From Saururus chinensis (lineage: Eukaryota > Streptophyta > Magnoliopsida > Piperales > Saururaceae), in the NCBI GenBank assembly GCA_035235625.1, contig CP141143.1, positions 17,715,092-17,779,091 of the forward strand: a stretch of DNA of 64,000 nt. Direction: 5' to 3'. The notes under the pieces were generated by a model. That model saw only the letters and a list, made by a program, of their open reading frames with translations. It was not told the DNA's origin and searched no databases. Of this stretch, positions 47,262 through 58,912 are shown piece by piece (position 1 is the first letter of the stretch; each line of letters begins with the position of its first letter). Position numbers and translations under genes: made by a program.

Positions 47262-48212
47262 ATGGAGAAGGAAGAGACCGGTTGTCCAAGAGCTCCTGAA
47301 ACGGATTTTCTCGTCCAGTGGGGAAAATTGAAGCGACCCAGGTGCTTTAAGGCGAAGAAGGATGATATTATGAAGAAATCGGACGGCTCGATCCGTAAAA
47401 GGACGGCCTCTCGTCTCGTGAGAGCCGATAAGGACGCCTCTCCTCTTCATCCCAGTCGTAACAGGTCAGTCAAAACGTCAAAAGCTTACATTCTATTCTC
47501 CAAAAATTGAGTCTTTCTTCCGCACTAGATGAAATTTTTTGCTAAATTGGTTTCAGAAGCTCTGATTCGCCCTCTCCTAGCGAGAATCAGAAGTTTCAAT
47601 CCTCTTCCCCTGAGAAGGAGGACCGGTATTACACGACGAGGGGATCGATATGTGAAGACGGTGGTGGGAAGTTGTTAATGGATGGCGTTGGGGAGGATAA
47701 GGGATTTGTTTGGCCGAAGTTCTTTATCTCTTTGTCTAGCAAAGAGAAGGAAGAAGATTTCATGGCCATGAAAGGATGTAAGCTGCCTCAGAGACCCAAG
47801 AAGAGGGCCAAGCTCATCCAGAAAACATTACTTGTAATTCTTCTGACACCCAATTGAAATCTTCATAGTTATCCCTTTCTGTAGAAATTTTTACTTACTT
47901 CGGTATATAATTTCTGGTGGTGTTGTAGCTGGTGAGTCCTGGTACATGGCTATCAGACCTTTCTCATGAGAGATATGAAGTTAGGGAAAAGAAGAGCTCC
48001 AAGAAGGTAACTTTTCTGCCTTGTCTAATTAATCTGAATCAATCAAAATTAATACGTTCTAGATGAATTTACTTTAATGAAAATTTCCTTTTTTGGTGGA
48101 CAATATGGGTGTATTTTTGTGACTGATCTGTGAGTTTTCAATATGCAAACTTTTGATACAGCGGCCGAGAGGGTTGAAGGCCATGCGGAGTATTGAAAGC
48201 GACTCAGATTAA
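47262..48212 (+). CDS. DUF1639 family protein
   Basis: Four coding exons: 47262-47464, 47557-47833, 47929-48006, 48162-48212; 202 residues. The N-terminal block DFLVQWGKLKRPRC and the C-terminal block from WPKFFISLSSKEKEEDF onward, with KLPQRPKKRAK and SPGTWLSDLSHERYEVREKK, are the signature of the plant DUF1639 family. The protein ends in IESDSD, as its relatives do. It is basic and lysine-rich, so a nuclear place is possible. No enzymatic motif is visible and no function is known; the sterol O-acyltransferase name sometimes given to relatives has no support here. The first ATG after the leader's last acceptor (AG at 47258-47259) was taken as start. All junctions are GT-AG and keep frame. 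Confidence 0.92.
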
Positions 48213-48219
48213 AATGTGG

Positions 48220-50880
48220 TGAAACTGAGGGTCTGAGTTTTCCAGAAGGGAGAGCAAGGTTGACACCAGGAGCAACGCCACACCACCCTCCTCTTCGCTT
48301 CAGTCCTTGGTCAATGTATTTCCTGCCTCGGCTAACCGGCAAATATAAATGCCTATGTTATTACCTTGTATAACAGATAATTGCGTTTCTCTAGGCAATA
48401 GCAGCATTGGCCTCGCAGTTTTGTTTGTAATCCTTTTTTAGCCAAGTTTTGTTCTTCCTCGCCTTGATTTATTTGTACTGTTAAGATTTGCATGGACTTG
48501 ATCCTTCTGTTTTATAATTCGGGCCCTTGTGATTAAACAGTTTTCAGTACTGGGTTAGGGCAGCAGACATGATGATGGTTGAGGAAAAGTAGAACAATGT
48601 CGAAGGACGGAGGCTGTGATCGCAGCGGCGTTGAGAGGCACTATTTACTTCCTTTTGTCATGTCAGATCTTGTATACATATTTCTGTTTACAGATTCGGC
48701 GGCCACGCCTTTGCCTTGTTTCGCAAAATGACATGTGCTAACTTTGATCCCCTTTTCCACTGCCTCAAATCCAGCATGATGGAAACCGAATCTGATTGCT
48801 ACATATACCTCACATGTTTTTCAGTAAGGCCATACTGACTGTAGTAACATTGTACGTCAATGCTTGTGAGGGGAAATGAAAACAGTTCAAGCTGATTATT
48901 TGAAATTTCATTTATGCTTCCTTTTGAGTTCTTGACGTTATTCATCATTATCTTCATGATTTTATTGAAGCATATCTTAAAGGGTAACCATGAAGAAAGT
49001 GGTTTCTACTTTCAGCCGTCTGCAGGGTTGGTAGCCTACTAATTTGTTGAGGATATCGCAAAATGAATAACAAATAATAGTTAGTCATGGCACATTTGAA
49101 CCGACGGTTTTCAAGATTAGACTGCATGCTAGACTCAGCACATGATCAAAAGGGTGCAAAGACCGCCAGGATCAAGAGATGTCAAGGCTCGTGTGGTTAG
49201 CAATTTGGTCTCTTATTTTCTCTATCAGGTGATCCTCATCTAACATAAGAACAAGTATCCAATATTTGATTGGCCTTGGACACTTTTAATTGGTAGATTA
49301 ACAGAGCTGGTTCTATTTATAGGGGTTTTAGGTAATGTATTAGGTCTGACTAATAAACGAAAGGGGTTGGATATTGTGTTTTGACGTCATATTCAAAGAC
49401 ATCATCTCACCGGCCGGGCTGTGATACAAAATGCGAAGGCCCTTAGGATGCGATTGAGTGCGAAGTTCTATCTGGGACGTTCCTTTGTCATCTGACGGCC
49501 CAGGGATATGCATACTCAGCCGACCTATAAGCGCGTTTGCACTTTTTCTTATTTAATTCATTCTCTGCTCTTCTCCCTCTCTAACTCAATAGCCAGGCGG
49601 CCAAGCTTCCTGCTGAGCCCCTCCCTCTGGCTCAAGCACTTCTATCCTGACACCTGCAGCCATTTCCTTTCCAGATTCTCCTTGCTCCGTTCCTCTCTCC
49701 ACCCAGATTTGTGATCGCTGTTGAGGGCCCCTAGCTAGGCCGTTGGCTCTTATCCCCTTCTCCCTCTGCTTGCGCCGACTCTCATAGCTTCCACTTTCAA
49801 ACCGAGAGATGTAATCTGTTTTTTTTTTTTTTATTTCATTCCTCCTTAGACCCTTAAATTTTTCTCCTAATCCGCTAGCTCCAGTTCTCATGGCCGCCAC
49901 TCCTTCCCATCGACTCATCCTCTGGAATAAGGAAATTAGGAAGTGCAAAGTAAAAAAATTGACTGGCCAAAGTACGAATTTAAACAACTGCACTGCCAAA
50001 CATCCCGTCATATTCTGTTCAGTGTTTTCCTCATTCATTGAACACCGAACGGAAAGGCCGCAATAAAAAATATCTTTTTACTTAGTATTAAAAATATAAA
50101 TATAAAAAAAAATATTTTTTTACTTAGTATTAAAAATATATATATATAAGAAAATATATAATTTTACTTAGCATTTAAAATATAATAGGGTGAAATCTTC
50201 AAACTTCTCCGAACCATCCGACACTGAAATGCTTACAAGAAGCTGAGAACATTCTCGTGACCAGCCGCCCACCACTATCTTCCCTAACACAAGCAGCATG
50301 CACGAAAGTGGATGGTGGTGCCTGGTGGAGCCGAGCGTAAAAAATATCTATAAGGCATTGATTTTTAAAATAGATAGTATATACAATAGTGTACATTAAC
50401 ATAAATAATATTTTTATTAATGTGCGCCACCGATCTTAAAAATTAATGCCTCGCAAGTATTCTTTACGCTCAGCTCATGCTCATTGCAGAGCATTAAAAA
50501 CGCTTTCCAAGAGCTCAGTGAAAGGAAAGGAAAGTGGGTCTAGATGGAAGAGACAAGAATGGCAATATTGGCCTTAATTAGAATTATAATAAACATAATG
50601 CAATTGGCCGCGCCAAAGCCTGTTTTTGAAGCGTGGACGTTTACAATTAAATTTCGCATTGTATCACGTCTCCTCACCGGTCTAATATGTAAACTTTTCT
50701 TTCTTTTTCTCACTATTGTGCATGTGCTACTTTTGTCATGTAAATTTGGTTAGCTTATTCCTTGGAAGAAATTAATACAAGTCTACAACTTAATGTGCCA
50801 ACATCCTTGTATAGATTTTACACTTGCACATGTCGCAGTTATCAGCCACTGCTTGCATTTGGTTGGAACTTGTACATGAT
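48220..50880. other. 3' flanks of two convergent genes, no gene recognised
   Basis: This holds the 3' UTR of the DUF1639 gene (to about 48550). The frames near 49508-50038 overlap on both strands and have no domain. At 50080-50180 an AT-rich motif (ACTTAGTATTAAAAATATA) recurs about three times in tandem. Confidence 0.35.
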
Positions 50881-50889
50881 TGCCAGTAC

Positions 50890-52155
50890 TCATTTAGGGG
50901 CATTCGCAGCTTGGAGCATTTCCACTATGAGTGTTTTTACATCCCTGAGATGAAGAGACAAACATAACAAGTTAGCAGATGGAAAGTAAGGTAATAATGG
51001 ACAACTCAGTAATAGCCGTTTGATCCAGTAGTAACAATTAACAAATATAAAACAACAGAAAGCTTACTTCCTGTCCTCTGCACGCCTTGGAAAAGGAATT
51101 CGGAGCTTGAAAGTCTCGCCTTGATGACCCGCCTAAAAATTGCAAGTCATAAAAATGAAGTCTTTTAATTAAAGGTGTCCAAGTTGCAATAGTATCTTCA
51201 TGCAGGGCAAAATGAGAAAATATAGACATAGATAAGATATATTGAATTCATCCAAGTAGATTGGTCATTTTTCTGATGTTTTTGAAAGGTACCTTCACAT
51301 AAAAGCCAAGACTGTCCAAGTCCAGCATGTAAGCGAAGTCCACCTGAATATTTTTGGCAACTCCAGTGAATGGTTGTAAGCAGCATAATAAGAACAATAA
51401 CCAGCAATATTATATTCAATATTTTAAACTGCCTCCTCTCATCAATTGGCTCCAATCCTGGGCCAACTATTAGCACGAAACAGACCAAACTCCGCCAAGT
51501 TTATTACTCTCCCCGTCCTAAATTAATAGCTCATTTGGGACAAAAGTTTGTTCCATATTAATAGCTCCATTTTGTTAAATTTAAGTGATTGGGTACTTAG
51601 AAAAGAGTATCATAAGTTTATTTTTCCTTCTCTAAGATGTGGGTATCAGTATTCAATAAAAACCACTATTTTTTTAAATGGAGCTATTAATATGTGACAG
51701 AGGGAGTATTATATTTTTTTGTCTTATCATATATAGGTTGACAAAGGAGACGTTGACAACATCTGCAGCATCATTTCAATGAGGTTAATTGTCCCAGATG
51801 CAATCTCCTTGCACAAGTCATCACCTCTTAGACTTGCGGTTCCCTCCTCTCCAATATCCAAACTCAACTTTGAAGGTTCAGCTATCCTGTCTTGGGCATA
51901 ATGACGAGCAGGACTTTTACATGAAACATCTCGATTTATCTACTTTGCTATTCAGTCATCATGCCAGATCTTACAAGTAACCAGCTTGAAGCTTGCGCCT
52001 AGGTGTTGCAATATATAATGTATGGATTCTTCCAGGAAAAGGGGAAATGAAAAAAATACCGGAACTGATGTTGAGTGTTGAACAATTGCTTTTGTATCAT
52101 CAGCATGATCCTTATTCATGTGAGACTGCAAGAGAGACACTTTATGAGTGCAACA

Positions 52156-52187
<32 letters not shown>

Positions 52188-54300
52188 TACCGCAACAGGA
52201 CTAGAAAATTGAGCTAGTGGATCAACTTTTGCAGATTTATACGTCTCTGCATCAAATTCTGTAAAGAAATCACAAGTTCATCTATTCAAATTTGTGATAT
52301 ATTATCAGTAGAAGCCACTCCGGACATATCTAGGGAATCACCATTGTTCTTTCAAACAGCAGGTGTATACTCCTGAATGTTACGAGTATAGAAGCTGCAT
52401 TTAACAAAAAATTATCATGAATGGCTCAATACCTTCTGAACCCAACAAAGCAGTGGCTACCCCAGACACATATCTCACAAGCTTTGGCACAATACGAATG
52501 AATTGGAAATCACCAAAGTCAACCTTCAAATGGACAACATTCCTTCAATACCGAGATTACTGGGGCCATAAAATGCACAATGAAAAGAAAAAACATGTAA
52601 GAAGTTATGATATTTACCCAAAAAGCTTCAGGATGTCTCTTCAAGTAAGCACTACGAGCAGCTTCCTCATCTTTTTCAGAAACCTAGGTTGCCATATATG
52701 AAAGAGAAAGATCCATATAAATTGCAAAGCCATAGGCATGAAAGAAGCATGAATACTGAAAAGCACTGTAATTATATACCACATAATATATAAGAAGCAC
52801 AATGTAACATTTCAACAAATCTCGCAAGAACAATCTAAATCACAGAGTATAATTGCAAGAATATGAGCATACAGAAATGGCATCTCCATGCAGATTGACG
52901 ATAAGGTCAGTCCGATCTTCAGGATCTTTTGCTACAAGTAAGGCGCACTTGGGATTAGCCAACAGGTCCTATACAAACCAGGAACAGATGTCACTTGGCC
53001 AAGTACATAGAAAGAATAAAGAAGATTGGTATTATATGAACATAAGCACCACATGATGCAATCAATGAAGGGACTAGAACCTATAACAGAAGCATACAAG
53101 CTTTCAGAAGTATTGACGAACCTTAGTGTGAATAGCCAAACTGCTGACTGCAAGTATCGGCGAACCATCAAGATCACATGCAAAGTCCACCATTGATCCA
53201 GACGGGTAGCCCTCATGCTTCTGCATTTGAAATAAAAAATAAGATCAGTTAAAAAGTCCATTAACTTGAGATGATCACAAGGTTGTCCTTTGTAATTGTA
53301 TCAAGTATCAACATCTATTCTGATCGAATGATTTAAAGATAAATGTACATTCTACAAAATAGTCTCAAGCATAACAAACACGAAATATACCATCGATAAT
53401 GTAGACAGCATGCCCCTGACACTGCGATCAAGCAGAGTCCGTACTTCTTCTACAGGGGAAAGTCGAGAGGCAGCAGCCTATTGGATAAGTTAAACCAATA
53501 GAAAAGCATCACGACGAGACAGAAACAATGATTGTAGAAAACAAATGGAGAGAACAATCCCAAAGCTTACGCGAATTATAAGAAATGATAACCATGCACT
53601 ACCTGATGTGCCTGAATTTGCTGGAAGAAGTCCGGGGTGCTATTGGCATTTCCAGGTGCCATCGTCTGGAATAGTGCATCAAGTAACTTAATTATAAAAA
53701 AAATAAAAAACACACAGGGAAAGGAAACAGAAAACAAATTTACCATTTCAGTAAGAATAAAAATCGATCATCCCAAAGTTTTGGTATTGCTGCCTTGTTC
53801 ATCCGTAAAAGTAAAACCAAGTTCACAACTAGAGTCGTATTATCAATTTCAAATATGTCACTCATATGTCTCTTCAGCCGATGACCGTTTACTGTTTCCT
53901 ACTGGAAGATTTAATTAGAAATAGAGGTAATCTTCTTTCCGTTCCTAAATTAGAAGAGAAAAAAGGACGAATTGTCGTGTGCCGGCAGCCCCAAGGCTCC
54001 GAAATCGAGGTCATTCCAATCTGGGTCATTCGTGTTATTGAACTGAATTGCAGCTATTCATATATAGAAACGAAGTAAAAGACCGCTGTAAACAAACGAG
54101 ACCGAGCTAGGAAGAAAGAGCAAACGGGAAAGACGGATGAGAAGAGTAGCATGCCTGGGAAGAAGACGGCGGTGGGGAGGCCATGGCGAGTGGAGAAGGG
54201 AAGGAGAAGCGCTTCCTGAGAAAAAAAGTGGACTTTGGCTGGAGAAATGGGGCGACTTTCCGAAGGAGAGGGACCGTGGCAGTAACGCTGCTGAAGCCAT
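50890..54300 (-). CDS. HugZ/HOZ-like chloroplast FMN-binding split-barrel protein with DUF2470
   Basis: Exons in transcript order: first exon about 54300-54103 (uncertain), then 53665-53603, 53477-53391, 53220-53122, 52968-52873, 52683-52618, 52523-52433, 52258-52191, 52125-52060, 51343-51293, 51132-51068, 50944-50890. The last eleven give 268 residues with every phase consistent. Markers: EEVRTLLDRSVRGMLST, YPSGSMVDFACD, LLVAKDPEDRTDL, LHGDAIS (pyridoxamine-phosphate-oxidase-like split barrel), then SHMNKDHADDTKAIV and LDLDSLGFYVK (DUF2470). This matches Arabidopsis At3g03890/At1g51560, related to bacterial HugZ haem-degrading proteins. Role in haem or tetrapyrrole metabolism is known only from relatives. 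Exon 1 (MASAALLPRSLSF...) looks like a transit peptide. Its donor is weak, so the true first splice may differ. One intron carries a MITE. Confidence 0.88.
51505..51708. mobile_element. Stowaway-type MITE inside an intron of the HugZ-like gene
   Basis: The left end TACTCTCCCCGTCCTAAATT with AATAGCTC pairs with the right end GAGCTATTAATATGTG then ACAGAGGGAGTA. Bounded by TA. About 204 bp. It lies in the 716-base intron 51344-52059, well away from both splice sites. Confidence 0.85.
52157..52187. repeat. (GA)n microsatellite next to a splice donor
   Basis: A GA run of about 30 bases on the plus strand, so CT on the coding strand. It begins three bases after the GT donor of the exon 52258-52191 of the HugZ-like gene. 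Length changes here could affect splicing. Confidence 0.85.
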
Positions 54301-54565
54301 CAAAGCGGGCGAGAGTCAAACTCATGTTCCCCGCTTCTTCCGTCCCTCTCCCACCTACCCCCTCAGAGACCAAACACCATGGAAGGAAACCGAGTCAGCA
54401 GAGCTCCAGCTTCCGAGTCACCACAACTCACCAAGAATCGGATCGTCTTCCCCTTTTGGACCTGGGCGCCAGAGTTCGACTGGGCCGCAGCCCAAACACG
54501 CAGCTGACATGGGCCCATCTAGTAGTGCATTGACAGTGTTACCCCCACTCCGAAGTCAAAATATC

Positions 54566-54583
54566 AAACCCTAACACTATAAA
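54566..54583 (+). promoter_or_regulatory. telo-box and TATA box facing right
   Basis: AAACCCTAA at 54566-54574 is a plant telo-box, common in promoters of translation-related genes. TATAAA follows at 54578-54583. They are on the plus strand, about 270 bases upstream of and divergent from the HugZ-like gene start. No clear coding sequence follows within 54600-55000, so either a non-coding or short transcript starts here or the motifs are chance. Confidence 0.4.
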
Positions 54584-54599
54584 GGCATAAACTTCCCAG

Positions 54600-55700
54600 T
54601 TCGGGAAGCCGTCGTCTTCCCCAGTTGCCGACCCTGCACCTTCTTCCTCAGACCGCCCAAATAAGCCTTCTGGGTGTCCTCTTCGTTCATCTACTCGGTT
54701 GGGCACTTGGGTTGGGTCATTCACACCAAATTTCCGGCTTCTTCGTTTTATAAGAAAAAAATGTTACCTTTTGTTTTACGCAAACTGATGCTGCCTCTTT
54801 GAGTAGCTGTATGCAGTCCTGGGGCCTCCCCAATTGCTTGGCATATGGCTTAGTTAGGAGGCGTACAATGAGCGGATTGAAGGGTTGTCCAGTACAAACC
54901 TTCTCTTCCTGAGGCCTTTTGAGGGGACCGTCATGATCCATCTACAGTCCTCCAAGCTGCCTTGGACAATTTCTTTCATTTTTATTTTCAGTTTGTGGAT
55001 TATGTGTTTATTGGCTGAAATGTGATGTTTTATGTGCTAATCGTTGCCTCTTGAATAACTGGGCGTGGAACATAATGAAACTACGTTCAGTTCAGACGGA
55101 GGCACACATCAAGCCTGAGGTGCCTACTATGGTTCTTCAATCCGGAACTGTTTGAGGAGACGGAGCAATTTCTCCCAATCCCCTCCCTAGATCGTTTCGG
55201 ACATCGTTTCGGACGTTTTTCATTATACGTTTCTGCAGTTTGCAATGGCCCCTGATAGTTTCTGAAATTTGCGATTTTAATTTTAGCTTCTGGTTCATGT
55301 GTTTTGTATAAATATTGGGAAAAACTTAACTCAGAACGAAGTTACTGGGTAGTCCCGCAAGCTGCACTGATTTGACCTTTAAAAATACTTTGGATTCTTT
55401 AATTCATTGATCTTATCAAGGACTGTTGGGAATGAGCATACATAAGCCTCATAGTCTAATCATTCACTAACTGAATTACTATATGCTTATTTATGTCTAT
55501 GACGTTGACATGAGAATGATCTTCTACCATAAGCCAGCTAAATCAACCACCGAACTCATGAGTTCAGCAGGTACAACTTTATATATACAGGCTACAGCTG
55601 CAATATATACAAATATATTAGAAGGCCTTCTGCAGGACATGAATAATAAGATAGCAGGCGGGAGAGGGCTGGATATGGGATGAATTATGCAGTTTTGGGG
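54600..55700. other. possible transcript downstream of the telo-box/TATA pair; no protein recognised
   Basis: The first 350 bases are not AT-rich and contain short open frames on both strands (for example 54717-54941 minus), none with a known domain. The rest is ordinary intergenic DNA. Confidence 0.3.
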
Positions 55701-55717
55701 AGCATGTAGCGTAGTCC

Positions 55718-56664
55718 TTAAACAGCATCGAAGTGTCCTCCAAATTTGAAGGTGGCTCTGGTCAAAAGCGCCTGGTTCAACCTGCTTGCTCGGTGTACCA
55801 CTTGCTGAATCCTCTGTATATTAAACATATGAATAATTAAGATAAAGAATTGCATGTTCCCAATAGGATCAATCCTGAAATGGGAAAGGAAAGATGAGTC
55901 TGAAGATTTCATCGGAGACAGATGAAGAAATTTTAATGAGTTACGGATATGAATTAAGATTGTTGAACCTTGTCATCTGGGTAGATCTGAAACCGGGGCC
56001 TCTGATTTTGCTGCCGTCTGTGCCTCTGCCGGCTGCCTATGATGAATATGCATATGGTTGCTGCTCCGGCCACCCCCATGGAGCAGAGAGCCCCGATTCC
56101 TTTGAGCTTCCATTTCCAGATGGTCAGAACGCCACCTTCCCAGCATCCCTTCTTCTGCTTCTTCTCTGATCCATGGCTATCATCTCCTGTCTCTTGTTCA
56201 TCAACAGGCTTGAAGGACTTCTCATCATCATAGCTCTCCTCTTTCTCAAATTGGATCAGACCCACTTCAAACTGAGGCCTCATTTCCCTCGTAGGGGTCC
56301 GGGGGGGAGAGTCTATTTTCATGTTCATCTTCATTTTATTGAAGAAGACTTGGGAGACCAGGTCCTGATCCCCAGCCAAATATGGCTTCATCTTTTCCAT
56401 GACACTGGGTGCCACTACGCTGATCTCCACAACAGGGACGTCTCGCACCTCATCCTCATCCAACAGAATCGGGACTACCACCGGCTTCTCACCCTTAACA
56501 CACTCCTCTGTTGATTCGAGACTGGGACAAGAATCGGGAATTGGGCTGAAGTAGTTCATGTCCACTATCCCATCGGGACGGAAAACCGGCTTCCTGGGGA
56601 ACTCAAAGAAGCGATCATCAACGAACTCCCAGTCCAAGTCTATCTCAGTTGAAGCCTTCTGCAT
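55718..56664 (-). CDS. single-span membrane protein, DUF6821-type, function unknown
   Basis: Two exons: 56664-55969 and 55813-55718, joined in phase 0 (GACAAG|GTTCAA to ATATACAG|AGG); 263 residues. It starts MQKASTEIDLDWEFVDD, followed by a conserved acidic region with DGIVDMNYFSPI and a stretch around VFFNKMKMNMKIDSPPRTP. One hydrophobic span (about residues 188-210, GALCSMGVAGAATICIFIIG) precedes a basic segment and the C-terminal block IQQVVHRASRLNQAL...FGGHFDAV. That layout matches a plant-specific family of small membrane proteins (from memory DUF6821; relative At3g03870 in Arabidopsis). The topology is probably a long N-terminal part in the cytosol and a short tail across the membrane. 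No function is known. The start was chosen as the first ATG before the conserved WEFVDD block. Confidence 0.82.
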
Positions 56665-56689
56665 GGCGTAAGTTTTGCACAGTAGACTA

Positions 56690-58600
56690 GACTGGAATAT
56701 GAAGGATGTCCTGCTCTAGCTGCAACTCCTGCTACAAGTAGGCACTGAATTATTGAACAGAAAGGGTAGTTTTCATGGGGTGTTTGAGAGTTTGCGCTGA
56801 ACGTCTCACACGGGCTGCCATCTCTTCTGTCTTAACGTTCCACGAGGGAAGAATCGGAAGATTGCCCAAGCAAGAAAGGAGGGTGCGTCAATGTGCCTCT
56901 TATCCCTGAAGGAAGGTGACAAATGAAGAAACTCTCCAGGGACCCACCATTTAGGTAGGGAAGAGACTCCTTCCTTGATCCTTTGCTAGATATTTGTTTA
57001 CTACATTTTCTGATTGAATTTTATATTTCTTTGAACGGTGATGACGTTGCCGGGTTGCTTCGTTTATAGGTTTTTGCTCCCTGAGTGTGGAAGAAGAAAA
57101 ATAGAAACAGAAAACAATTGGGTTTTAGATTCTGTTTGAACAAGATTGGATTCAATAAGAGAACCCGGTTGCTTGTGGGTCAGGGGAAAAAGCTGGCACT
57201 TGAAAGGGAAATGGTGTTTGTTTCTTTTACTGCTCATAATTCTGGTCAATACAGTGCAACTGGCAAAGATGCTGGTTTTTGTTTTGAGACGAATCAGTTT
57301 TCGGTCTGGGATCCATCTACCAAGAAGATTCATTGTTCTCATACCAAAAGAAAAAAAGAAAAAGATTCATTGGTCCAAAACACATTGAATCTAGAATTGA
57401 TTTGGACATGGACATCCACGTATGCCAATATGTGTGTACGTACTTTGGAAAGGATTCCAGTGTCCTAAACTCTCACCCCACGTTTAAAGGGCAGTTGAGT
57501 TCATTCAATGGTGGGCGTGAAGGACGTGGTTAACTTACTTTCACGAAAATGGCTAAGTTGTTTTAGGGATATGGTTCAGCCAAGTTGCCCACGTACAATG
57601 ACATTCACCACCAAGGAAAGAAGCCAGAATCTTGGTACAGTTTGACGTTACAATTGTCGCAATTTTGGGAACGTGCAACCAGATTTGCAGCTCAAGCGTG
57701 GTCCCTGCCTAGTCCCCCACGGCGGCTGGGCATGGTCTTTGTGGTTGCTGGACTCTACAGCTTTCCTAGTTATAGGAAGATTATTCGGTTCCTTGTCAGT
57801 CGGTTCATTTCCCTGTTCACAAAAAAAAAAAAAAACTAAGGCTGGTATGCCCCTCTCTCAGCTTTCTAGCATGTGACTCAGCTGTAAAGGAAGTGAGAAG
57901 GCTACGAAAGCAAACACAGGCACGTTTACAAAAATTATGGAACGAATACGATCATGTTCAATGGGGACTTGTGACCTCCACCACAATCTTGTATTGGGCC
58001 AGTAGGTTGGATTCTGCCTCGGAAGGAACAAATTATCTTGTCATGGCTGCCTGAAGTTTGGCAAAATTTCGTCACACCCTGCAAAAAAGATATTTTCTCC
58101 TTTCTTTCTGTGCCTAAGATAGAAAGAGGTAGACTTGCTTGGAGATATTATTATCTTGTATTCCTTTGCTGTGATTAGTAGTCTCCCATTGAGTGGTGGA
58201 AAGCAGCACAGCGTCTCTTTTAGGTGCAGGGTTGCATCATGTGACCATGCCGTTTATCCGGGATTATTTTTTGGATCGGCTTTATCCGGGATTATTAATT
58301 TCATACTGTGAGTTAAAAATATATGCAAATGGAATTGCATACATGTACTTTAGCTAACAGCGTAGTGGGAGCAACAAACAAGATAAAAGATAAAAGGAAG
58401 AAAGACAGGGCTGTGGCCGGAGGGGGGAAACCAGAAGGCGGAGCTTATCAACCACCATAGTGGATCAGCGGAGACCAGGACATAGGGAATAGAAGAAGAG
58501 AGACTATAGCACTGGCCGGAGGGCAGGGGAAGGGAAGAAGCGGAAAAGAGACAGTGGCCATCGGGTGAGGTTCTCTGTAGTGCGAATACTCAGAAATTTG
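56690..58600. other. intergenic DNA between two minus-strand genes
   Basis: This includes the promoter of the DUF6821-type gene at its left. The overlapping frames at 57085-57533 and 57585-57876 lack known domains. The part from 58380 to 58912 probably contains the 3' UTR of the APR-like gene. Confidence 0.35.
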
Positions 58601-58912
58601 TTAGTGGACACCTACCGTTTCATCAGATGGGCGGGAGATAACAAGAGAAGCAGTACGGAGGACTATGAAAGGGTAGGTTATCCCGTGTAAAATTAATATA
58701 CAGAGAATTCGCAATTTACAATCTCTACCCACACTAAAAGTGTTATTTATCCAGTAGCAGATGGATCGACCAAGACTGAAAAAAGAAAAAATGATACACA
58801 TACTCTACCCCTCGACACTAAACATCTGCTATTAAAAACCAAAAAGATCGTCCTATCCCCACAATGCTGGACTTTGCACTTGCGGAGTAAGATATGAGAA
58901 TATGCCATAAGA

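Noticed and set aside
49508..50038. Opposed open frames of 68 and 150 codons
   Set aside because: They overlap antisense, lack known motifs, and the longer one ends in T-rich DNA that looks untranslated.
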